A DNA stretch of 52,138 nucleotides from Pseudomonadota bacterium (GCA_021805565.1 JAJZFA010000053.1:1-52138), one strand, 5' to 3'. Shown: positions 34,118 to 43,272, counted from the stretch's first letter. Translations and numbers: made by a program. Notes: generated from the letters alone by a model not told the origin.

Positions 34118-35293
34118 ATGCTGCCCATGGAAGGCATGCGCGTCATCGCGCTGGAACACGCCGTCGCGGCGCCGCTGTGTACGCGCCACCTCGCGGACAT
34201 GGGCGCCGACGTAATCAAGATCGAGCGGCCGGGCGACGGCGATTTCGCGCGGGCTTACGACGATTACGTCAACGGCATCTGCAGCCATTTTATCTGGCTG
34301 AACCGCGGCAAGCGCAGCGTGACGCTGGATGTCAAGAATCCGGATGCGCGAACGGCGCTGGACCGGCTGATCGCCGGGGCCGACGTGCTGGTGCAAAACC
34401 TCGCGCCGGGGGCGGCCGCGCGGCTGGGTTTGACGCATGAGGCGCTGAAGCCATCCAATCCCGGCTTGGTGGTGTGCGATATCTCCGGCTACGGCGAAAG
34501 CGGGCCGTTCGTGCAAAAGAAGGCGTACGACCTGCTGATCCAGGCGGAGTCCGGCCTGATCAGCGTGACCGGATCGCCGGACGAACCGTCGCGCGTGGGG
34601 ATTTCCATCGCCGATATCGCGACCGGAATGTATGCCCTGACCGGTATTTTGGGGGCGTTGGTCCGGCGGGGGCGAACCGGCGCGGGGTGCAATGTGAAGG
34701 TCGCCATGCTCGACGCGCTGGGCGAGTGGATGACGTATCCGATGCTGCGCCATGCCTATGCCGGTTCCCCGCCGCCCCGCGTGCCGACCAGCCATCCGGC
34801 GATCGCTCCGTACGGGGCGCACCGGACGAAAGACGGGCAGGTTATCCTTGGCCTGCAGAATGAGCGCGAATGGGCTGTCTTCTGCGACAAAGTGCTGGGC
34901 AATGCCGGTGTGCGAACCGATCCGAGATTCGCCACGCAGCACCAACGGCGGGCCAACCGCGACGCGCTGACGGCGGTCATCGAGGATTTTTTCAGCACCA
35001 TGACCTCGGCGGACGTGTCGGCTTTGCTGGACTCGGCGGGGATCGCCAACGGGCGGCTGAACGAACCGATCGATGTCTGGAACCACGTGCAGTTCAGCGC
35101 CCGCGACCGCTGGCGGCAGGTCGGGACAGAGGCCGGGCCGGTGCGCGGCCTGTTGCCGCCGTTCACGTTCGCGGATGAGGAAGCTCCGGTGGGCGATGTG
35201 CCGTCCGTGGGGCAGCATACCGATGAGGTGTTGCGGGAAATCGGGTTGTCCACAGCCCAGATCGCGGCGATGCGGGCGGCGGGGGCGTTATGA
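34118..35293 (+). CDS. CaiB/BaiF-type (class III) CoA-transferase
   Basis: A 391-residue cytosolic enzyme that moves CoA between carboxylic acids through an aspartyl-CoA intermediate. Family signatures: MRVIALEHAVAAPLCTRHLADMGADVIKIERPGDGD, WLNRGKRSVTLD, VCDISGYGESGP and, with the nucleophile Asp, KKAYDLLIQAESGLISVTG. The start at 34118 has AAGGGA eight bases upstream; the upstream extension runs into the tRNA and is not real. Its stop overlaps the MaoC start (ATGA), so the two are translationally coupled. The substrate is unknown. Confidence 0.93.
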   Translation: MLPMEGMRVIALEHAVAAPLCTRHLADMGADVIKIERPGDGDFARAYDDYVNGICSHFIWLNRGKRSVTLDVKNPDARTALDRLIAGADVLVQNLAPGAAARLGLTHEALKPSNPGLVVCDISGYGESGPFVQKKAYDLLIQAESGLISVTGSPDEPSRVGISIADIATGMYALTGILGALVRRGRTGAGCNVKVAMLDALGEWMTYPMLRHAYAGSPPPRVPTSHPAIAPYGAHRTKDGQVILGLQNEREWAVFCDKVLGNAGVRTDPRFATQHQRRANRDALTAVIEDFFSTMTSADVSALLDSAGIANGRLNEPIDVWNHVQFSARDRWRQVGTEAGPVRGLLPPFTFADEEAPVGDVPSVGQHTDEVLREIGLSTAQIAAMRAAGAL

Positions 35294-35778
35294 CGGCGTT
35301 CGACCCGGCGGAGCACCGCATGGTACCGGAACAGCGGTGGTTCGAGGATTTCCGGATCGGGGAGCGGTTCGTGCTACCGAGCAGGACGATGACGGAAGCG
35401 GTTTTTTTGGCATTTCAGGCGGCAAGCGGCGACAATCATCCGGTGCATTACGATCTCGAGTTCTGCAAGGCGCGCGGTATGCCGGGCATGCTGGCGCACG
35501 GCCTGCAATCGCTGGTGCAAACCGCCCCCGGCGCGGGATTGTTCCCCTATCTGGTCGAGGAGTCTCTGGTCGGGTTTATCGAGCAATCCAGCCGGTTTTT
35601 AAAACCGGTGTTCGCGGGCGATACCGTCTATCCCGCGCTGGAGATCGACGAACTGACGCAAGGCCGGACCACCGGCGTTCTCGGTTTTCGCAGCACGGTG
35701 CATAATCAGCGGCGGGAATTAGTGCTGGACGGGCGGCAGCGCTACCTGTTGCGGCGGCGACCGGTTCCGGCCGGCTAG
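35290..35778 (+). CDS. MaoC-family dehydratase (single hot-dog)
   Basis: A 162-residue hot-dog protein with the R-specific enoyl-CoA hydratase motif AASGDNHPVHYDLEFCKARGMPGMLAHGL, which supplies the catalytic Asp and His. C-terminal strands FLKPVFAGDTVYP and LGFRSTVHNQR fit the fold. The gene overlaps the CoA-transferase gene by 4 bp. Together they suggest activation of a branched or methylated acid to its CoA ester and hydration, as in mesaconyl- or citramalyl-type pathways; that is inference. Confidence 0.9.
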   Translation: MTAFDPAEHRMVPEQRWFEDFRIGERFVLPSRTMTEAVFLAFQAASGDNHPVHYDLEFCKARGMPGMLAHGLQSLVQTAPGAGLFPYLVEESLVGFIEQSSRFLKPVFAGDTVYPALEIDELTQGRTTGVLGFRSTVHNQRRELVLDGRQRYLLRRRPVPAG

Positions 35779-35887
35779 GCGTGTGTGGCAAGATATTTCA
35801 TCGATCTTGCGAAAACGCGGGATTTGCCATTTTGCTGCCACGACTCCCCGTCATGCTCGGCAACATAGAAAACCCCACAGGTTTCCA

Positions 35888-36184
35888 ATGGCACGCACAA
35901 GTCGCAGAATGCACCCCGGACGGGTATTGCGCGAGGAATACATGGAGCCGGCGAGGCTGGATGCGTCGGGTCTGGCACAGGCGCTCGGCGTGGCACAGTG
36001 CCAAATTGCCCCGGTGATCGCGGATCAGGGCCCAATGACGTCCGATCTTGCACTGCGCCTGGCGCGCTGCTTCCGCACCAGCCCGCAATTCTGGCTCGGA
36101 TTGCAAACCGCTTACGATCTGTCCATGGCACAGGCCCAGTTCGGCGCCGAAATCGAAGCTCGGGTGCAGCCGCTCGCCGCGTAA
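35888..36184 (+). CDS. HigA-family addiction-module antitoxin, solitary
   Basis: A 98-residue HTH protein matching HigA/VapI antitoxins: MHPGRVLREEYMEPARLDASGLAQALGV, then LALRLARCFRTSPQFWLGLQTAYDLSMAQ and a GAEIEARVQPLAA tail. The recognition-helix region (AQCQIAPVIADQGPMTSD) departs from the common NRI...GRRxITAD. No HigB toxin frame is found in the 110 bp upstream or in the 87 bp downstream, so it is an orphan regulator or a remnant of a pair. The start at 35888 is the first ATG that gives the family N-terminus. Confidence 0.85.
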   Translation: MARTSRRMHPGRVLREEYMEPARLDASGLAQALGVAQCQIAPVIADQGPMTSDLALRLARCFRTSPQFWLGLQTAYDLSMAQAQFGAEIEARVQPLAA

Positions 36185-36270
36185 GGCCGGCATCTTTAAT
36201 CCGCGCGTAATTGCGTCGATACCCCTGCCCGCTCCACATGTGCCTCGCGACCTGAAACACGCAGCGCGCT

Positions 36271-36678
36271 TTACCTCTGGCGTATGCCTGCGCGCGCCGT
36301 CGCCCGCCGCGGCTTAGCCTGCTGCGCTGCCGTATCCAGCACCGCATGCAGGGCGGCGACGGTTTCCGGCGGCAGCCGATGGATTGTTTGCGCGATCCGG
36401 TTGGCCAGGGCGGTTTGGTCCGGCGCCAGCCCGGCGGTGTTGACGGTCACGCGGGGGTTGGACAGCCGCGCCAGCCGCGACAAATCGTCTGCGTCATCCC
36501 AGATCAGGCCGAAATATTCATTGACCTGATGCACCAGCCCGGCGCTGGGCGATCCGCGCTTGCCGTGCTCCAGCGCCGATAGATACGCGGCGGAAACCTG
36601 CAGCGCCTCGGCCAGATGTTTCAGCGTTTCGCCCCGGATCGCGCGCAGGACACGCAGGCGCGCACCGAACGGTGTCAT
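36271..36678 (-). CDS. XRE-family transcriptional regulator
   Basis: A 135-residue protein with an N-terminal Cro/CI HTH (FGARLRVLRAIRGETLKHLAEALQVSAAYLSALEHGKRGSPS, about 4-45), then an EYFGLIWDDADDLSRLA segment and a basic tail. It resembles small alphaproteobacterial XRE regulators of unknown target. Its ATG overlaps the stop of the Smr-domain gene (36675-36678), so the two are cotranscribed. A longer frame upstream lies inside the Smr gene and is discounted. Confidence 0.85.
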   Translation of the reverse strand: MTPFGARLRVLRAIRGETLKHLAEALQVSAAYLSALEHGKRGSPSAGLVHQVNEYFGLIWDDADDLSRLARLSNPRVTVNTAGLAPDQTALANRIAQTIHRLPPETVAALHAVLDTAAQQAKPRRATARAGIRQR

Positions 36679-37202
36679 CGGATGCGCCGCAGGATCAACC
36701 GAACCGAGCCGGGGTTGAGCGCGTGCGGATGCGCCGCCCCAAGGATCAGCGGACGGATGTCCGGGCGATTGAGCCAATGCGGGAACTCCCGCCGGATGAT
36801 GCCGCCGGTTTCGGCGCTGCCGCGCCCGGTGACGACTTCCACACAGCGGATTTGTTCGGCATGGGCGGCTTGCAGGAACGATAGTAGGGCCTGAAACGCA
36901 CGCTGGGTGGTCATGCCGTGCAGGTCCAGGGTGCGACCGGCGGTCACTCGGCCGGATCGGAACCGCTTCCAGGTCGCCTTATCGAGGCCGCCCGGCGGTG
37001 TGCCGACCGTCAGAGGCTGGGCGATCGTGCGCGGCGCTTTTGTCTTGGCTTCGGTCTTGCCCCCTGGCTCCGCTGGTCGTGCCGTTGGCGTCGGTATCGG
37101 TGAGGCAGCGGCAGCCGCCGGGGTGCGGTTCCGCAAAGGCGCAAGCCCGCCGGCATAGGCATTCCAGATGGATCGATCGGCCTCGCTCAGGCGGCGCGGC
37201 AT
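36675..37202 (-). CDS. Smr-domain protein
   Basis: A 175-residue protein. The N-terminal half is Ala/Pro-rich and probably disordered. The C-terminal Smr domain (about 85-172) has the LDLHGMT motif and VVTGRGSAETGGIIRREFPHWLNRP. Smr domains are nucleases or nucleic-acid binders; stand-alone versions act in RNA or ribosome rescue in some bacteria. Here it overlaps an XRE regulator by 4 bp. No mutS is present. Confidence 0.88.
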   Translation of the reverse strand: MPRRLSEADRSIWNAYAGGLAPLRNRTPAAAAASPIPTPTARPAEPGGKTEAKTKAPRTIAQPLTVGTPPGGLDKATWKRFRSGRVTAGRTLDLHGMTTQRAFQALLSFLQAAHAEQIRCVEVVTGRGSAETGGIIRREFPHWLNRPDIRPLILGAAHPHALNPGSVRLILRRIR

Positions 37203-37241
37203 GCGCGCGGTCGCAGGTGCCGGTATGAATGATGCGAAAGC

Positions 37242-37598
37242 CTATCGCGGATCGCGGGACAGCGCACGCGACGCCAGGGCGTCGAGATAGGCCGCCCACC
37301 TGCGATCATGCTCGCTGCCGAGTTCGGCGAGATAGTCCCAGGAGAAGATGCCCGAGTCGTGCAGGTCGTCGAAGACAAGGCGAACGGCGTAATTCCCGAC
37401 CGGCTCGATACCGGTAATGCCGACATGGCGACGCCCGGCGACTGTCTGTCTTTGCCCCGGATGATGGCCCTGAACCTCGGCGCTGGGGCTTTCCACGCGC
37501 AGATATTCAGCCGGCAGGGCGTACTGGGTTCCGTCATCGAACGACACATGGAGCACGCGGGTCGCGCGGTCCAGCCGGATTTCGGTTGGAACCGGCAT
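37242..37598 (-). CDS. DUF971 (gamma-butyrobetaine hydroxylase-like N-terminal) protein
   Basis: A 118-residue protein: RVLHVSFDDGTQYALPAEYLRVESPSAEVQGH, then VGITGIEPVGNYAVRLVFDDLHDSGIFSWDYL. This is the stand-alone DUF971 domain, a small zinc-linked fold found at the N-terminus of gamma-butyrobetaine hydroxylases and near Fe-S assembly genes. Its start overlaps the Trm112 stop (TAATG), which indicates translational coupling. The function is unknown. Confidence 0.9.
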   Translation of the reverse strand: MPVPTEIRLDRATRVLHVSFDDGTQYALPAEYLRVESPSAEVQGHHPGQRQTVAGRRHVGITGIEPVGNYAVRLVFDDLHDSGIFSWDYLAELGSEHDRRWAAYLDALASRALSRDPR

Positions 37599-37789
37599 TA
37601 TTCGTCCAGTGTCCGCGCCTCATCGGGAAGCATGATGGGGATGCCGTCGCGGATCGGATAGGCAAGGCCGGCCTTGCGGCTGATGAGTTCGTTCGCCGTT
37701 CGGTCGTATTCCAGGGGCGCTTTCGTCAGCGGGCAGACCAGCACCTCCAGCAAACGCGGATCGACGGCGGCGGGGATGGTTTCGGTCAT
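37598..37789 (-). CDS. Trm112-family small protein
   Basis: A 63-residue Trm112-like protein ([21 protein letters not shown], then [18 protein letters not shown]). In eukaryotes and archaea Trm112 activates methyltransferases. Bacterial members are often encoded beside LON-domain and thioredoxin genes, as here. Only one Cys is left from the zinc-binding set, so zinc binding is doubtful. It is coupled to the DUF971 gene. Confidence 0.92.
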   Translation of the reverse strand: MTETIPAAVDPRLLEVLVCPLTKAPLEYDRTANELISRKAGLAYPIRDGIPIMLPDEARTLDE

Positions 37790-37797
37790 TATCGGTC

Positions 37798-38463
37798 CTA
37801 GCTGACGGAATGGCCGGCCGGCCCGTCTGGGCTGGCGGCCCCCATTTGCAGCAGTGCGAGCAAGGTCATCGCGCGGGCGGCGTCATCCGGGGCCTCTAGC
37901 AGGGCTTGCTTCTCCACTGGCTCGAAGGGGCAGGCCATCGCCAGGGTGATGAGCAGGGCGTCGTCGTCGAGGCCGCGAATCGCATCCCAGTTGGCTTCGA
38001 TATGGCGGCGAGCGAAGTATCCGCGCAGAGCGTTCAGCAGAGCGTCGCGGCCGATGTCGGTTGCCGGCCGGACATGCGCCAGATCGGCCGTATAGGACGA
38101 AAAATCGCCCCGGACGCGGCGATACCCGGATCGCAACGGCAGTTCGCCGGCGATGGAAAAGCGGATCAGGCCGGTTAACGTGATCAACAGTCGCCCATCG
38201 TCGGTTTCGCTGAACGATGATAGCCGCCCGAGGCAACCCACCCGGAAAAGCCCTGGTTCGTCGCCGGTTTGGGCCACGCTGGAGTCCGGCTGGATCATCC
38301 CGAACATGCGCCCGGCCGCAAGCGAATCGAACACCATCGCCAGATAGCGCTTCTCGAAAACATTCAGCGGCAGCTTACCGCGCGGTAACAGCAACGCGCC
38401 GGGCAGCGGAAACACCGGGAATTCGGCTGGAAGTTCTTCGGAACGCGGGTGAAACGGCGCCAT
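37798..38463 (-). CDS. LON substrate-binding domain protein
   Basis: A 221-residue protein consisting of the LON N-terminal domain ([64 protein letters not shown]) and a helical tail. There is no AAA or protease domain. It follows the thioredoxin-like gene with stop and start adjacent (TGAATG) and precedes Trm112 by 8 bp. It is thought to bind unfolded protein segments, but its role is unproven. Confidence 0.92.
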   Translation of the reverse strand: MAPFHPRSEELPAEFPVFPLPGALLLPRGKLPLNVFEKRYLAMVFDSLAAGRMFGMIQPDSSVAQTGDEPGLFRVGCLGRLSSFSETDDGRLLITLTGLIRFSIAGELPLRSGYRRVRGDFSSYTADLAHVRPATDIGRDALLNALRGYFARRHIEANWDAIRGLDDDALLITLAMACPFEPVEKQALLEAPDDAARAMTLLALLQMGAASPDGPAGHSVS

Positions 38464-39402
38464 TCAGCTAAACAGCAATGCGGACAAGCGGCGGCGCGCG
38501 GCGGCGGTGGCTGGATCGTCGAAGCCCCAGGCTTCGAACAATTTCAGCAGTTGCAGGCGGGCCGCGTCGTCATTCCAGGCGCGGGCACGGCGCATGATCT
38601 CCAGCAAGGCGTCGGCGGCCTGTTCTCGTTCGTTCATCGCGTTCAAAGCGGTGGCAAGGTCGTACCGAGCCTGATGATCGGCCGGGTCGGCGGTCAGACT
38701 GGCACGAAGCGATTCAAGCTGGTCTTTCGCGGCACGGCCTTCCTTTGCCAGCGCGAGGGCGCTTCGTGCGCCGGCCACTTCGGCGTGTTCGGCGATTTTT
38801 GCCGGCACTTGGGATAAGGCTTCTTCGGCGGCGTCTTCCTGGTCCATCGCCATCAAAGCCCGGACCAGCCCGCCCCAGGCGTCGCCGTTTTCCGGCTCCT
38901 CCCCGATCAACGCGCTGAACAGTTCGCCCGCCTGCTGGGCGTCGCCCTGTTCCAGGGCGGCCTTGGCCTCGGCCAGAAGATCGGCGGTGGGCATCGTGCC
39001 GCCGGTTGCTTTCAAAAGGGCCTCGACAAAGCGCTTGACCTCCGATTCCGGTTGGGCGCCCTGGAACACATCGGCGATCTGGCCCTGCCAGAACGCGGCC
39101 ACGGTGGGGACCGACTGCATGGGCAGGCCCAACTGCGCGAGTTGGCGCACGAGCTGCTGGTTTTTGTCGATATCGATCTTGACCAGCTTCACGCGGCCAC
39201 CCGCGGCCTTGGTTACCTTTTCCAGGGCCGGCGTGAGCTGCTTGCACGGGCCGCACCAAGTAGCCCAGAAATCGACAAGGACGGGAATGGTACGCGAAGC
39301 CTCGATCACGTCCTGCATGAACGTCTTTTGGTCGCCATCGGCGATCATGGTGGCCGCGCTGGTAGCGGGGGTTGACGGCCCCTGGCCGATAATGTGGTCC
39401 AT
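38464..39402 (-). CDS. Thioredoxin-fold chaperone-like protein (CnoX/YbbN type)
   Basis: A 312-residue protein with an N-terminal thioredoxin domain containing Cys50-Gly-Pro-Cys53 (WATWCGPC), which keeps the redox pair that E. coli CnoX lacks, and a C-terminal TPR-like part (about 150-310: LEQGDAQQAGELFSALIGEEPENGDAWGGLVRAL). Proteins of this type guard substrates against oxidative unfolding and pass them to GroEL. The start at 39402 follows AGGAAG. It leads the thioredoxin-LON-Trm112-DUF971 run, which may be a protein-quality operon. Confidence 0.92.
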   Translation of the reverse strand: MDHIIGQGPSTPATSAATMIADGDQKTFMQDVIEASRTIPVLVDFWATWCGPCKQLTPALEKVTKAAGGRVKLVKIDIDKNQQLVRQLAQLGLPMQSVPTVAAFWQGQIADVFQGAQPESEVKRFVEALLKATGGTMPTADLLAEAKAALEQGDAQQAGELFSALIGEEPENGDAWGGLVRALMAMDQEDAAEEALSQVPAKIAEHAEVAGARSALALAKEGRAAKDQLESLRASLTADPADHQARYDLATALNAMNEREQAADALLEIMRRARAWNDDAARLQLLKLFEAWGFDDPATAAARRRLSALLFS

Positions 39403-39678
39403 GGGTGATGCTTCCTGGTCGTCTTCAGACGTGCATGAAATTAAGTGTAGCCTTGCCGCAAACAAACAACCCTTGGTTCGTAGCGGATTCGGCTTACTCT
39501 GACCATGCCGTCCAGGAAGGCTTTCGTCCAGTGGGAGGCGACGCCAGGAGACGGTTGCCGGTTCGCGGTTCGATGCCGCGACCAGACCGTCACCGGCGTT
39601 TCAAGGGACATTCAATGCCGCAACCGCCTTGCCGGCGACGTTCAGGCGATGATGGCCTCAGCGGAACCGACGGTAGGT

Positions 39679-39942
39679 TCAGGAACCCGGATTGGGTGGT
39701 CCGGCAGATGTTCCGGTCGCGGGCGGAGCCAGCCCATACGGCGACGTCTGACGGCCGATCAGTTCGGCCATGACGGCCGGCGACAATGGCGGCTTCGTCG
39801 GCACCATCAAAATCGGCTGCGTGCCGCTCGTTTGCGGGGGTGGCGAAGGCGCGCCGGCGGTGGCCTGCGATTGCGTGACACCGGCCGTGGCCGGGACGGT
39901 GTCGGGAAATCCAGAGAGGGCGCTCAAGGACATGGCGATCAT
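39679..39942 (-). CDS. Hypothetical small Pro/Thr-rich protein
   Basis: An 87-residue frame, MIAMSLSALSGFPDTVPATAG, then a Pro/Ser/Thr-rich body (SPPPQTSGTQPILMVPTKPPLSPAVMAELIGRQTSPYGL). Codons from 39942 on show strong G/C at third positions, which argues for coding. An ATG at 39999 would extend it by 19 residues. The composition suggests a linker-like or surface protein. No family recognised. Confidence 0.4.
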   Translation of the reverse strand: MIAMSLSALSGFPDTVPATAGVTQSQATAGAPSPPPQTSGTQPILMVPTKPPLSPAVMAELIGRQTSPYGLAPPATGTSAGPPNPGS

Positions 39943-40236
39943 CCAGTTTGAAGGGACTCGAAGCCACTCAGAAACCAGCAAACCGCGTGCCAACAGCATC
40001 CTGTTGATATGTCATTGAATTATCGGCGACTCATCCGGCAAAATCTGCCCATCGGCACCGCCGGCCCGGCATTTTTTGCCGGCGATGGACAAACGATGCC
40101 GCCGGCTTGTGGCACAGCACGGTGACCCGCGGCTGAGCAGCCGCGGAACCAGCGCGGGCCATGAGACATTCATTTGTTTGGGTTCGGGTCCAGAATAAGA
40201 ACGTCAAACGTATCCGACGATCGCCGAAAACAGGGC

Positions 40237-40258
40237 AAAAAGCGGCGAACGGCGCCGC
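40237..40258 (-). terminator. Intrinsic terminator after the DedA-like gene
   Basis: Read on the minus strand: GCGGCG, loop CCGTT, CGCCGC, then TTTTT (40241-40237). The stem is six G/C pairs with a 5-base loop. It lies 50 bp past the DedA-like stop. The rest of the 365-bp gap (39943-40307) shows only another hairpin with a T-loop at about 40069-40086. Confidence 0.7.
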
Positions 40259-40307
40259 CGGCCGGGGCTGGGATTACGCCGGTCTGGATCGACTCCGGCC
40301 GGCCGAA

Positions 40308-40886
40308 TTATAAATATTTCAACGCCAAAAATCCTCCGGCTACACCGACCGCCAATGCGCTCGTCACCAGTGTCAGCCGCTTTTCGATGAAGTCGCGAAC
40401 GGAGTTGCCATAGAAATGCAGCAACGTCGCCACCAGGAAAAACCGCGCACCCCGGGTCAGCACGCTCGCCATCATGAACAGCCGGAAGTCGAATTTCGCC
40501 GCCCCGGCGGCGATGGTAACGATTTTATACGGGATCGGGGTCAGTCCTTTGATTAAAACAATCCACAGCCCGTATTCCTGAAACTTCGCCTGAAACGCCG
40601 CGTAAGCCGAACCATAGCCATACAGGTTCAGAATCGGCCGGGCGATCTGGTCGAATACCGTCAAGCCGATCGCATACCCCAGTGCCCCACCGGCGACGCT
40701 CGCCACGGTGCAGATCGCCGCGAACCGCCACGCCATCCGTGGCCGGGCCAACGCCATCGGTATCAGCAACGCATCGGGCGGAATGGGGAAGAAGCTGCTT
40801 TCCGCGAAGGCGATTGACGCCAGCCACCAGTCGGCGTGAGGAGAGGCGGCCAACACCATCGTGCGAGCATACAATTTCTTTAGCAT
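40308..40886 (-). CDS. DedA/YqaA-type (SNARE-associated) membrane protein
   Basis: A 192-residue inner-membrane protein with four or five hydrophobic helices (LASIAFAESSFFPIPPDALLIPMAL, FAAICTVASVAGGALGYAIGL, FMMASVLTRGARFFLVATLL, LVTSALAVGVAGGFLAL). The motifs FFPIPPD and KGLTPIPYKIVTIAAG are those of the VTT/DedA domain. Some DedA proteins move undecaprenyl phosphate or other lipids across the membrane; the short YqaA branch is less studied. It is followed by a good terminator. Confidence 0.9.
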   Translation of the reverse strand: MLKKLYARTMVLAASPHADWWLASIAFAESSFFPIPPDALLIPMALARPRMAWRFAAICTVASVAGGALGYAIGLTVFDQIARPILNLYGYGSAYAAFQAKFQEYGLWIVLIKGLTPIPYKIVTIAAGAAKFDFRLFMMASVLTRGARFFLVATLLHFYGNSVRDFIEKRLTLVTSALAVGVAGGFLALKYL

Positions 40887-40931
40887 GCGCGCCCTTTAGC
40901 AGCCGGCGCCCGCCGGGTCACGCGCCAGCTT

Positions 40932-42563
40932 CTATGCCTGTTTCAGCCGGAATCGCTGGATCTTTCCGGTTGCGGTCTTCGGCAGTGCGTCCACGAACTT
41001 CACCGACCGTGGATACTTATAGGGTGCGATCGTCGCCTTGACGTGATTTTGCAACCGTAGCCGGGTCGCCTCATCCGGCGTCACCCCCTCGGTCAGCACG
41101 ACATGGGCTTGCACGATCTGTCCGCGATCCGGGTCTGGTACGCCGATCACGGCGCATTCCTGGACATCCGCACAGGTCAGCAGAGCCGCTTCCACCTCCG
41201 GCCCGGCAATATTGTAGCCGGCCGAAACGATCATATCGTCCGACCGGGCGGCAAAATGGAATGCGCCGTCTGTGTCCTGCACGAAGGAATCGCCGGTCAG
41301 ATTCCATCCGTCGCGGACATAAACACGCTGCCGGTCGTCGGCGAGATAGCGGCACCCGGTGGGGCCGCGCACCGCCAGATGGCCGGTCGTTCCGCGCGGC
41401 ACTTCGTTCATTTCGTCGTCCACCACTTTGGCCCGATAGCCGCCAACGGGCCTGCCGGTCGTACCCGGAGCCATGTCGGCGGAACGGTTGGTGATGAAAA
41501 TGTGCAGCAGCTCGGTCGAACCGATCCCATCCAGGATCGGTTTGCCGGTCTTGCGCGTCCATTCCTCGAACACCGGCGCCGGCAATGTCTCCCCCGCCGA
41601 CACCGCGATCCGCAACGACGACAGATCGGCCCCCTGGTCCATCGCCTGCAACATCGCCCGGTAGGCTGTTGGCGCGGTGAAGCTGATGGTTGCCTTATAG
41701 GTCTGGATGATCTCGATCATGTTGGGCGGAGAGGCGTTTTCCAGCAGGGTGGCGGCGGCGCCGAAGCGCAGCGGAAAAATCGCCAGCCCGCCCAGCCCGA
41801 AGGTGAAGGCCAGCGGCGGGGAACCGACAAATACGTCGTCCGGCGTCACCCCCAGCACTTCCTTGGCATAGCCATCGGCGATAATCAGCAGATCGCGATG
41901 AAAGTGCATCGTCGCTTTCGGGTCACCGGTGGTCCCGGACGTAAAGCCCAACAGTGCGACGTCGTCGCTGGCGGTGGCCACCGCATCGAACCGGACCGGC
42001 TTGCCCAGCGCGGCGCGATCGAGTTCCGCATCATGGTTGGCGGTGCCGTCGAACCCGACGACCGTTTTCAAGAATCGGCTTTCCTTGGCACAGACAACCA
42101 AATCGTCCATCAGCCGGGTGTCGCACAGCGCCAGCGATATTTCCGCTTTATCGACGATCTTGGTCAGTTCCCCAGCCCGCAGCATCGGCATGGTGTTGAC
42201 CACCACCGCGCCCGCTTTCGTGGCCGCCAGCCAGCAGGCCACCATGGCCGGATTGTTAGCCGATCGGATTAAAACCCGGTTGCCGGGTTGGACGCCGTAA
42301 TCGTCGGTCAACGCCCGCGCGATGCGGTTGGTCCAGTCGGTGAGTTCCTTATACGTTCGGTGGCGGCCGTTGCCGATCAGCGCGGTGTTGTCGCCAAATC
42401 CCTTGCGGACCATGGCGTCGGTGAATTCCACCGCCGCATTCAGCCGGTCCGGATAGTCGAAGCCATCCAGCGGCAGGTCCGGCCACGCGTCCTGGGGCGG
42501 CAGCCGGTCGCGCGCGAAGGTATCCACATGCGCCGAATGCCCTAGCATCGGTTGTCCTGGCAT
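40932..42563 (-). CDS. AMP-dependent acyl/aryl-CoA ligase (2-aminobenzoate-CoA ligase-like)
   Basis: A 543-residue adenylating enzyme. Motifs: LLGFTSGTTGDPKATMHFHRD, GIGSTELLHIF, VRDGWNLTGDSFVQDTDG and the hinge FHFAARSDDMIVSAGYNIAGPEVE, with the C-terminal Lys in PKTATGKIQRFRLKQ. The sequence type, with IGSTELLHIF and a short N-terminus, is that of benzoate/2-aminobenzoate-CoA ligases. It could feed anaerobic-type or box-type aromatic degradation, but no partner genes flank it. It is divergent in type from the ligase at 22116. Confidence 0.88.
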   Translation of the reverse strand: MPGQPMLGHSAHVDTFARDRLPPQDAWPDLPLDGFDYPDRLNAAVEFTDAMVRKGFGDNTALIGNGRHRTYKELTDWTNRIARALTDDYGVQPGNRVLIRSANNPAMVACWLAATKAGAVVVNTMPMLRAGELTKIVDKAEISLALCDTRLMDDLVVCAKESRFLKTVVGFDGTANHDAELDRAALGKPVRFDAVATASDDVALLGFTSGTTGDPKATMHFHRDLLIIADGYAKEVLGVTPDDVFVGSPPLAFTFGLGGLAIFPLRFGAAATLLENASPPNMIEIIQTYKATISFTAPTAYRAMLQAMDQGADLSSLRIAVSAGETLPAPVFEEWTRKTGKPILDGIGSTELLHIFITNRSADMAPGTTGRPVGGYRAKVVDDEMNEVPRGTTGHLAVRGPTGCRYLADDRQRVYVRDGWNLTGDSFVQDTDGAFHFAARSDDMIVSAGYNIAGPEVEAALLTCADVQECAVIGVPDPDRGQIVQAHVVLTEGVTPDEATRLRLQNHVKATIAPYKYPRSVKFVDALPKTATGKIQRFRLKQA

Positions 42564-42837
42564 CGTTGCTCCTCGTCATCACGCCGGCCTTGACGCCGAA
42601 CGGTTCCGCTGCGGAATAACGTAGGTACCCGCCGGCATCGCCGGCAATCCAAATCGGCGGCGGGGGGCGTTAAATCTGGCTTATGAATGATAACAAACGT
42701 CACCGCGGCGGGGCCGCACGCATTGAAGGGACGGCGGATTTCCAGGTGAGTCGCTACGTTACAAGAATAAACCGCATGAGCCTTGTAAAACCCCGCGCCG
42801 TCCAGACCGCGAGAACCCACCTGTCATCGTGGTTTCC

Positions 42838-43272
42838 TCAGCCTGACAGTACCACGCCTTTCTTGATCAGCAGACAGCCATAGGTTCGCATCTCCCCGGT
42901 CGCGACGATGGCATAAGCCCGCTTCGAGCGTTCGTAAAAAGCGTGCCGCTCGATGCCGGCCAGCGGTACATGCCGTCCCTCGGCCAAATCGATGATCGGC
43001 TGGCAGAGCGCCTGGACATCGGGCACGCTCGCCGGCTCGCCGGCCACCTCCATGCGCAGGGCTGGATCGGGAACGAACCGATCGAGCGGCATAAGCTGCA
43101 AGCAGGCGGCCAGCGCGGCGGGCAGGTCGGCGCCATCGAGGCGGACAAGGCGGCGGGCCATGGAAACGGCTGGGAAATGGCAGTCAACCAGCGCGAGTTC
43201 ATCGCCGTGGCCCATCGAGGCCAGTACATGTAGCAGATCCGGAGTGTGCAGCCGCGTCAGCATTTTGAGCAT
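42838..43272 (-). CDS. FucU/RbsD-family sugar mutarotase
   Basis: A 144-residue member of the RbsD/FucU family, which interconverts sugar anomers after import. The motif HTPDLLHVLASMGHGDELALVD contains the catalytic-type His22 and Asp24; AFYERSKRAYAIVATGE is the C-terminal signature. The FucU branch is more likely than RbsD, but the sugar is not determined. It is the last gene of the ABC importer operon, 64 bp after the second permease. The start has GGGGAGA nearby; upstream ATGs are not supported. Confidence 0.88.
   Translation of the reverse strand: MLKMLTRLHTPDLLHVLASMGHGDELALVDCHFPAVSMARRLVRLDGADLPAALAACLQLMPLDRFVPDPALRMEVAGEPASVPDVQALCQPIIDLAEGRHVPLAGIERHAFYERSKRAYAIVATGEMRTYGCLLIKKGVVLSG

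Noticed and set aside
35775-36347. Minus-strand frame opposite higA
   Set aside because: It is an antisense shadow with Arg-rich composition and no toxin features.
39505-39951. Plus-strand 148-codon frame
   Set aside because: It turns into an Arg/Gly-rich shadow opposite the better-supported small minus-strand gene.
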